DNA from: Natronococcus jeotgali DSM 18795
Lineage (GTDB): Archaea; Halobacteriota; Halobacteria; Halobacteriales; Natrialbaceae
Direction of reading: 5' to 3'
Length of the DNA: 37,585 nt
Assembly: GCF_000337695.1 (NCBI RefSeq)
Contig: NZ_AOIA01000019.1
Span: forward strand, 4,305 to 41,889
The notes beneath the pieces were generated by a model. The model was not told where the DNA came from. It was given only the letters and a program-made list of their open reading frames with translations, and did no database searches. Positions 32,177 through 37,585 of this stretch are shown here, one piece after another. A program made the position numbers and the translations under genes. The first letter of the stretch is position 1. The number at the start of each line of letters is the position of its first letter.

Positions 32177-33049
32177 ATGACCGTCAGCGTGCTCGTGCCG
32201 TCGTCGCTCACCCGCGAAGCCGAGGACAAACGCGAGGCAACTCGCAAGCTCGGATACGTCGCCCGCGCGGCGACCGTGTTCCGGGCGGATCGGCTCGTCG
32301 TCTTCCCCGATCGGGAGGGCGAACGCGGGCGATTCGACGGCGAGTTCGTCGCCACCGTCTTGCGGTACGCGACGACGCCCCCCTACCTCCGAAACGAGGC
32401 CTGGGGGATGCGCGACGAACTCGAGTACGCGGGCATCCTGCCCCCGCTCCGCGCCGTGTCACAGACCGGCTCCGAATCGGACGATTCGGGGTCGTCAAGA
32501 CAAGGAATCGTGACCGAGGTCGGACCTGATCAACGCGTGCGGGTCAATTGCGGCTTGCAACACCCGATCTCCCTCAACGTGCCTCCCGGTATGGAGCTCG
32601 AGGAGGGGGAGCGCGTAACCGTCAGGGTCTCTTCGCGACGACCGGTCCGGGCGAAACTCGTCGACGGGCCCCTTCCGGGGCTCTCGATCGAGCGGACGGA
32701 CCTCGAGGCAGCGCTCGGCCGTGAGGACGCCGGCGTCCGCATCGCGGCCTCCCGATTCGGTGCCGAACTCACCGTCGGGCGGCTGGGGACGCTGGCCGGA
32801 CGCCGCGAGCGCGACGGGATGACCGTCGCCTTCGGGGCACCCGAGAGAGGGCTGCCGGCAATCCTCGGAATGGACGAGGAGGCCGTCGACGCGCTGTCCC
32901 GCCGGGACGGCGTCGACGGCGACGGAGTCGAACCCACCGATCCGGGGTTCGACCTCTGGCTGAATACGGTTCCGGACCAGGGAAGCGACGTGGTGCGAAC
33001 GGAAGAGGCTCTGTTCGCCACGCTCGCTCCCCTCTCTCTCAGAGAGTGA
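32177..33049 (+). CDS. SPOUT-type putative RNA methyltransferase leading the S10 operon
   Basis: The 290-residue protein belongs to the archaeal SPOUT group related to COG2106. It starts MTVSVLVPSSLTREAEDKREATRKLGYVARAATVFRADRLVVFPD and has an inserted OB-like beta domain (GIVTEVGPDQRVRVNCGLQHPISLNVPPGMELEEGERVTVRV) before the C-terminal cofactor half (VAFGAPERGLPAILG, FDLWLNTVPDQGSDVVRTEEALFATLAPL). SPOUT enzymes methylate RNA with S-adenosylmethionine through a knotted fold. The substrate is not established. A GTG at 32153 is an alternative start that would be leaderless from the TATA box at 32115-32122. It sits 4 bases before rpl3, so it is co-expressed with ribosomal proteins. Confidence 0.9.
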   Translation: MTVSVLVPSSLTREAEDKREATRKLGYVARAATVFRADRLVVFPDREGERGRFDGEFVATVLRYATTPPYLRNEAWGMRDELEYAGILPPLRAVSQTGSESDDSGSSRQGIVTEVGPDQRVRVNCGLQHPISLNVPPGMELEEGERVTVRVSSRRPVRAKLVDGPLPGLSIERTDLEAALGREDAGVRIAASRFGAELTVGRLGTLAGRRERDGMTVAFGAPERGLPAILGMDEEAVDALSRRDGVDGDGVEPTDPGFDLWLNTVPDQGSDVVRTEEALFATLAPLSLRE

Positions 33050-33053
33050 TAGA

Positions 33054-34073
33054 ATGCCACAACCAAATTCACCACGCAAAGGCTCACTCGGGTTCGGCCC
33101 ACGACAGCGCGCCTCCTCGGAGGTTCCGCGCTTTAACTCGTGGCCGGACGACGACGGACAGCCGACGCTCCAGGGTTTCGCGGGCTACAAGGCCGGCATG
33201 ACCCACGTCGTGATGGTCGACGACAAAGCGAACTCGCCGACCGAAGGGATGGAAGAGACCGTCCCCGTCACGATCGTGGAGACGCCGCCGATGCGCGCGG
33301 TCGCCCTGCGTGCGTACGAAGACACGCCGTACGGAAAGAAACCGCTCACCGAGGTCTGGACCGACGAGTTCGTTCCCGAACTCGATCGCGTTCTGGACCT
33401 TCCCGGCGACGACTACGACGCCGACGCGGCCGAAGACGAGCTTCGAGGCTACCTCGAGGACGGCCGCATCGCCGACGTTCGCGTCATCACGCACACGGTC
33501 CCTTCGGAGGTCCCTTCGATCCCGAAGAAGAAACCGGATGTGATGGAGACGCGCGTCGGCGGCGGCTCCGTCGAGGAGCGTCTCGAGTTCGCCCTCGAGG
33601 TGCTCGCCGACGGCGGCGAACACGTCCTCAACGACGTGTTCCGCGCCGGCGAGTACGTCGACGCCAGCGGCGTCACGAAAGGGAAAGGGACCCAGGGCCC
33701 CGTCAAGCGCTGGGGCGTCCAGAAACGCAAGGGCAAACACGCCCGACAGGGCTGGCGGCGCCGCATCGGTAACCTCGGCCCCTGGAACCCCTCCCGCGTC
33801 CGCTCGACGGTCCCCCAGCAGGGTCAGACCGGCTACCACCAGCGGACGGAACTGAACAAGCGCCTCGTCGACATCGGCGACGGCGCAGACGCGACGGTCG
33901 ACGGCGGCTTCGTCAACTACGGCGAAGTCGACGGACCGCACGCGCTGATCAAGGGCTCGCTCCCCGGGCCGGACAAGCGCCTGCTGCGCTTCCGCCCGGC
34001 GATCCGACCCGGAGACCAGCCGCGCCTCGATCCCGAGGTCCGGTTCGTCTCCACCGCATCCAACCAGGGATAA
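33054..34073 (+). CDS. rpl3: Ribosomal protein L3 (uL3)
   Basis: L3 binds 23S rRNA near the peptidyl-transferase centre and starts large-subunit assembly. The 339 residues match haloarchaeal L3, starting MPQPNSPRKGSLGFGPRQRASSEVPRF, with GFAGYKAGMTHVVMVDD and the rRNA-contacting loop GTQGPVKRWGVQKRKGKHARQGWRRRIGNLGPWNPSRVRSTVPQQGQTGYHQR. It is the first r-protein gene of the S10 operon here and lies 3 bases before rpl4. Confidence 0.99.
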   Translation: MPQPNSPRKGSLGFGPRQRASSEVPRFNSWPDDDGQPTLQGFAGYKAGMTHVVMVDDKANSPTEGMEETVPVTIVETPPMRAVALRAYEDTPYGKKPLTEVWTDEFVPELDRVLDLPGDDYDADAAEDELRGYLEDGRIADVRVITHTVPSEVPSIPKKKPDVMETRVGGGSVEERLEFALEVLADGGEHVLNDVFRAGEYVDASGVTKGKGTQGPVKRWGVQKRKGKHARQGWRRRIGNLGPWNPSRVRSTVPQQGQTGYHQRTELNKRLVDIGDGADATVDGGFVNYGEVDGPHALIKGSLPGPDKRLLRFRPAIRPGDQPRLDPEVRFVSTASNQG

Positions 34074-34076
34074 CAC

Positions 34077-34829
34077 ATGGACGCAACAGTACGCAACCTG
34101 GACGGCTCGGACGCGGACTCGATCGAGCTCCCGGCGGTCTTCGAGACCCAGTACCGCCCGGACCTGATCGCCCGCGCCGTCCGCGCCGCCCAGGCCAACC
34201 GAAAACAGGACTACGGCGCCGACGAGTTCGCCGGCCTTCGAACGCCGGCCGAATCGTTCGGTAGCGGCCGCGGGATGGCCCACGTCCCCCGACAGAACGG
34301 ACGCGGTCGACGCGTTCCCCAGACGGTTTCGGGACGCAAAGCTCACCCGCCGAAAGCCGAGAAGGACTGGACCGAATCGATCAACACGAAAGAGAAAAAG
34401 CTGGCCGTCCGCAGCGCCATCGCTGCGACGACCGACGCCGAACTCGTCGCCGAGCGCGGCCACGAGTTCGACGACGACCTCGAGACGCCGGTCGTCGTCA
34501 GCGACGAGTTCGAGGACCTCGAGAAGACCAAGGAGGTCGTCTCCTTCCTCGAGGACGCCGGCCTCGCGGCCGACGTCGAACGCGCCGACGAGGGTCGAAG
34601 CGTCCGCTCGGGTCGCGGGACGACCCGCGGACGGAAGTACAAACAGCCCAAATCGATCCTCTTCGTCACCGCCAGCGAGACCGGTCCGTCGCGTGCGGCC
34701 CGGAACCTTGCCGGCGCGGACGTGACGACGGCCGCGGAGGTCAACGCGGAGGATCTCGCGCCGGGCGCCCAGCCCGGTCGGCTGACCGTCTGGACCGAGA
34801 GCGCGCTCGAGGAGGTGGCCGACCGATGA
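34077..34829 (+). CDS. rpl4: Ribosomal protein L4 (uL4)
   Basis: L4 lines the exit tunnel of the large subunit. The 250 residues show MDATVRNLDGSDADSIELPAVFETQYRPDLI, the extended loop SFGSGRGMAHVPRQNGRGRRVPQTVSGRKAHPP, and the C-terminal globular part with RGRKYKQPKSILFVTA. Its last codons overlap the start of rpl23 (ATGA). Confidence 0.99.
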   Translation: MDATVRNLDGSDADSIELPAVFETQYRPDLIARAVRAAQANRKQDYGADEFAGLRTPAESFGSGRGMAHVPRQNGRGRRVPQTVSGRKAHPPKAEKDWTESINTKEKKLAVRSAIAATTDAELVAERGHEFDDDLETPVVVSDEFEDLEKTKEVVSFLEDAGLAADVERADEGRSVRSGRGTTRGRKYKQPKSILFVTASETGPSRAARNLAGADVTTAAEVNAEDLAPGAQPGRLTVWTESALEEVADR

Positions 34830-35080
34830 GCCGCCAGATCGAGCACCCGCTCGTTACGGAGAAGGCGATGAACGACATGGACTTCGAGAACAAGCTCCAG
34901 TTCGTCGTCAACCCCGACGCGACCAAACCCGAGATCCGGGACGAGGTCGAGGAGCGCTTCGAGGTCACGGTCGACGACGTCAACACGCAAGTGACCATGA
35001 AAGGAAAGAAGAAAGCATCCGTCAAGCTGTCCGAGGACGACGACGCCCAGGAAGTCGCCTCGCGTATCGGGGTGTTCTAA
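34826..35080 (+). CDS. rpl23: Ribosomal protein L23 (uL23)
   Basis: L23 sits at the tunnel exit and is the docking point for the signal recognition particle. The 84 residues, MSRQIEHPLVTEKAMNDMDFENKLQFVV onward, with the TVDDVNTQVTMKGKKKASVKL strand, match archaeal L23 in length and content. It overlaps rpl4 by 4 bases, with 3 bases to rpl2. Confidence 0.99.
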   Translation: MSRQIEHPLVTEKAMNDMDFENKLQFVVNPDATKPEIRDEVEERFEVTVDDVNTQVTMKGKKKASVKLSEDDDAQEVASRIGVF

Positions 35081-35083
35081 CCG

Positions 35084-35806
35084 ATGGGACGACGCATTCT
35101 CGGACAACGGCGCGGCCGCGGGACCTCCACGTTCCGCGCCCCGTCGCACCGATACAAAGCGAAGCTCGACCACAAGAAAGAGGAGGACGACGACGTCGTC
35201 CGCGGGACGGTCGTCGACATCGAACACGACCCCGCCCGCTCGGCGCCGGTCGCCGCCATCGAGTTCGAGGACGGCGATCAGCGACTCGTGCTCGCGCCGG
35301 AAGGGATCACCGTCGGCGAGGAGATCCAGGTCGGCGTCAGCGCCGAGATCAAGCCGGGGAACACGCTCCCGCTCGCGGAGATTCCCGAGGGCGTTCCGGT
35401 CTGTAACATCGAGGCCAACCCCGGAGACGGCGGTCGGTTCGCTCGCGCCTCGGGCGTCAGCGCGGACCTGATCACCCACGATCGATCGGCCGCGGTCGTC
35501 CAGCTGCCAAGCGGCGAGGTCAAGCGGCTCGATCCGCAGTGTCGCGCCACCGTCGGCGTCGTCGCCGGCGGCGGCCGCACGGAGAAGCCGATGGTCAAGG
35601 CCGGGAACAAGTATCACAAGATGAAAGCTCGGGGCACCAAGTGGCCCCGCGTCCGCGGTGTGGCGATGAACGCGATCGACCACCCCTTCGGTGGCGGCGG
35701 TCGCCAGCACCCGGGCAAGCCGAAGTCCGTCTCGCGGGATGCCCCGCCGGGACGGAAGGTCGGTGACATCTCCTCGCGCCGTACCGGCCGAGGTGGAAAC
35801 AAATGA
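35084..35806 (+). CDS. rpl2: Ribosomal protein L2 (uL2)
   Basis: L2 is a core large-subunit protein near the peptidyl-transferase centre. The 240 residues start [34 protein letters not shown], contain [16 protein letters not shown]-like and [42 protein letters not shown] segments, and end with the conserved [41 protein letters not shown] loop that carries the functional His. The stop overlaps the rps19 start (ATGA). Confidence 0.99.
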   Translation: MGRRILGQRRGRGTSTFRAPSHRYKAKLDHKKEEDDDVVRGTVVDIEHDPARSAPVAAIEFEDGDQRLVLAPEGITVGEEIQVGVSAEIKPGNTLPLAEIPEGVPVCNIEANPGDGGRFARASGVSADLITHDRSAAVVQLPSGEVKRLDPQCRATVGVVAGGGRTEKPMVKAGNKYHKMKARGTKWPRVRGVAMNAIDHPFGGGGRQHPGKPKSVSRDAPPGRKVGDISSRRTGRGGNK

Positions 35807-36225
35807 GTCAGGAGTACAGAACCGGTCGCGAAGGTGAGTTCACCTACCGCGGCCACACGCTCGACGAGCTGCAGGAGATGGAGCTCGAGGACGTCGCGGA
35901 ACTGCTGCCCGCTCGCAAGCGGCGAAGTATCGAACGCGGTCTCTCCGTCGAGCAGGAGAAACTGCTCGAGGAGGCCCGCGAGAAAGGCGAGGAAGAGACC
36001 GCCAACGCGCCGATCCGAACGCACCTGCGGGACATGCCGGTGCTGCCGGAGTTCGTCGGACTGACCTTCTCCGTGTACAACGGACAGTCCTTCGAGCGCG
36101 TTCGCGTCGAACCCGAGATGATCGGCCACTATCTCGGCGAGTTCCAGCTGACCCGCACGTCTGTCGAGCACGGACAGGCCGGGATCGGCGCGACTCGATC
36201 CTCGAAGTTCGTCCCACTGAAGTGA
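35803..36225 (+). CDS. rps19: Ribosomal protein S19 (uS19)
   Basis: S19 is in the small-subunit head near the decoding site. The 140 residues begin [42 protein letters not shown] and continue with [68 protein letters not shown], the archaeal S19/S15e form, longer than the bacterial 92-residue protein. Confidence 0.99.
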   Translation: MSQEYRTGREGEFTYRGHTLDELQEMELEDVAELLPARKRRSIERGLSVEQEKLLEEAREKGEEETANAPIRTHLRDMPVLPEFVGLTFSVYNGQSFERVRVEPEMIGHYLGEFQLTRTSVEHGQAGIGATRSSKFVPLK

Positions 36226-36232
36226 TCATCGC

Positions 36233-36712
36233 ATGGGAATCAACTACTCAGTCGACGCGGATCCGGACACGACCGCGAAGGCGATGCTCCGGGAGCGTCA
36301 CATGAGCCACAAGCACAGCAAGGAGGTCGCCCGCGAAATCAAGGGCCGCACGGTCGCGGACGCGCAGGCGTACCTTCAGGACGTCATCGACGAGGAGCAG
36401 TCGGTCCCGTTCAAGTCCCACAACACTGGCGCCGGACACCGCTCCGACGTCGAGGGCTGGGACGCCGGCAAGTACCCCGAGAAGGTCTCGGGGGAGTTCC
36501 TCGATCTGCTCGAGAACGTCGAGTCCAACGCCGACCACCAGGGCTTCGACGGCGCCTCGATGGAGATCGTCCACATCGCCGCCCACAAGGTCGGCGAGTC
36601 CGTCGGCCGCAAGCCCCGCGCGATGGGGCGGGCGACCGCCTGGAACACGCCGGAAGTGGACGTCGAGATCGTGGTCGAGGAAGTCGACGAGAACGAGGCG
36701 GGTGAGAACTAA
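36233..36712 (+). CDS. rpl22: Ribosomal protein L22 (uL22)
   Basis: L22 lines the exit tunnel. The 159 residues start MGINYSVDADPDTTAKAMLRERHMSHKHSKEVAREIKGRTVADAQAYL and carry the long beta-hairpin region ending GRKPRAMGRATAWNTPEVDVEIVVEEV, then an acidic tail. It lies 7 bases after rps19, and its stop shares one base with the rps3 start (TAATG). Confidence 0.99.
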   Translation: MGINYSVDADPDTTAKAMLRERHMSHKHSKEVAREIKGRTVADAQAYLQDVIDEEQSVPFKSHNTGAGHRSDVEGWDAGKYPEKVSGEFLDLLENVESNADHQGFDGASMEIVHIAAHKVGESVGRKPRAMGRATAWNTPEVDVEIVVEEVDENEAGEN

Positions 36713-37564
36713 TGGCTGACGAACACCAGTTCATCGAAAACGGCCTGCAGCGGTCCCAGATCGACGAGTTCTTCGAAGAGGAGCTCGGCCGCGCGGGCTA
36801 CGGCGGTATGGACGTCGCCAAGACGCCGATGGGTACCCAGATCGTTCTCAAGGCCGAGAAGCCGGGAATGGTCATCGGCAAGGGCGGCGAGAACATCCGG
36901 AAGGTCACGACGGCCCTCGAGGAGAAGTTCAACCTCGAGGACCCCCAGATCGACGTTCAGGAGGTCGAGGAACCCGACCTCAACGCACGGATCGTCGCCG
37001 ACCGTCTGGCGAACGCCCTCGAACGGGGTTGGTACTTCCGAAAGGCCGGTCACACGACGATCGATCGGATCATGGATTCGGGTGCGCTCGGCGCCGAGAT
37101 CGTCCTCTCCGGGAAGGTCACCGGCGCCCGCTCGCGCGTCGAGAAGTTCAACCGCGGCTACATCAAGCACAACGGCGAGCCCGCCGAGGAGGTCGTCGAT
37201 CACGGCCAGGGCGTCGCCGTCATGAAACTCGGGACGATCGGCGTCGACGTGAAGATCATTCCGCCGGGCGCCGAGCTGCCCGACGACTTCCAGATCAACG
37301 ACGATGCGGATCCCGAGGAGCTCGTCCCCGACGCCGTCGAGGCCAACGAGGCCGAGGGCGTCGAAGAGCTGCTCGAGGGCGAACCCGAGGAGGCCGAGGC
37401 CGCCGAGAGCGGCGCCGAAGCCCCCGCGGACGAGGACGTCGAGCCCGAGCCCGAAGAAGAGGATATCGAGGAGGTCATCGAGCAGGAGGTCGAGGCCGCC
37501 GAGGACGAGGACGTCGACGTCCCCGACGAGGCGCCGGCCGAGGAGGAACTCGACGACCTCGAGG
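36712..37564 (+). CDS. rps3: Ribosomal protein S3 (uS3), 3' end cut by adapter
   Basis: S3 is in the small-subunit head at the mRNA entry. From ATG 36712 about 284 residues are present: MADEHQFIENGLQRSQIDEFFEEEL, the KH-domain loop VIGKGG at 54-59, a C-terminal domain with GALGAEIVLSGKVTGARSRVEKFNRGYIKHNGEPAEE, and a long Glu/Asp-rich tail characteristic of halophiles. No stop is reached: from 37565 the sequence matches a Nextera transposase end, so the last residues are artefactual or missing. Confidence 0.97.
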
Positions 37565-37585
37565 CTGTCTCTTATACACATCTCT
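37565..37585 (+). other. Sequencing adapter contamination
   Basis: CTGTCTCTTATACACATCT (37565-37583) is exactly the reverse complement of the Nextera mosaic end, followed by CT. It interrupts rps3 in mid-gene. Translated on the minus strand it gives the familiar false N-terminus MCIRDS. Confidence 0.97.

Noticed and set aside
36709-37581. 290-residue minus-strand protein opposite rps3
   Set aside because: It begins in adapter sequence (MCIRDS) and is the antisense shadow of the rps3 acidic tail.

Overview
The window is haloarchaeal chromosomal DNA. It is GC-rich, its proteins are strongly acidic, many starts look leaderless with a TATA-like box about 27 bases upstream, and it carries haloarchaea-specific families: HalOD1, DUF7344, DUF7504, DUF7503, DUF5789, DUF2240, and the archaeal S10 ribosomal operon preceded by a SPOUT methyltransferase. 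I cannot name the genus. The last 21 bases match a Nextera transposase end, so the right edge is a draft-assembly artefact. The left edge cuts a gene inside a 36-bp tandem repeat.

Layout. 1-351 is the 3' end of a His/Asp-repeat protein, followed by a T12 run. 593-4942 holds larC (nickel-pincer cofactor synthesis) divergent from a Cdc48/VAT AAA ATPase, then a two-helix membrane protein. 4955-6279 holds an EamA exporter and a DUF7344 protein. 6385-12973 is a five-gene leftward peptide-type ABC importer operon (SBP, two permeases, two ATPases). 13171-14711 holds an RNase HI, a DUF2240 protein and a hypothetical protein. 14732-18816 holds a HAD hydrolase, a KhtTU-like K+/H+ antiporter pair, methylglyoxal synthase, a divergent VOC/glyoxalase-fold protein and a DoxX protein. 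19076-20085 holds pyrF and a small zinc-finger protein.

20168-24209 is the most unusual locus. A DUF7344 regulator diverges from a two-gene operon that joins a HalOD1-HalOD1-DUF7504 protein to a 689-residue protein with a C-terminal CHAT-like (caspase-fold) domain and a visible His/Cys pair. A 49-residue single-helix peptide (DUF7503-like) converges on it. This could be a haloarchaeal sensor/effector system.

24472-29334 holds a GTPBP1-type GTPase, a second HAD enzyme, mch, a copper chaperone, a thiamine-binding MTH1187 protein, an orphan HalOD1 protein and a DUF5789 protein. 29673-31886 has two identical tRNA-Gly(GCC) genes, two tRNA 3'-end fragments, two 98%-identical 100-bp inverted-repeat elements and, between the tRNAs, a Tat-exported M14 carboxypeptidase that looks compositionally foreign. 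32177-37564 is the S10 operon: SPOUT methyltransferase, L3, L4, L23, L2, S19, L22 and S3, with S3 truncated by adapter.

Functional links inferred from position are: peptide uptake (the dpp-type operon); a methylglyoxal production and protection module (mgsA, khtT, khtU, VOC); and a possible signalling protease module (HalOD1/DUF7504 with CHAT).
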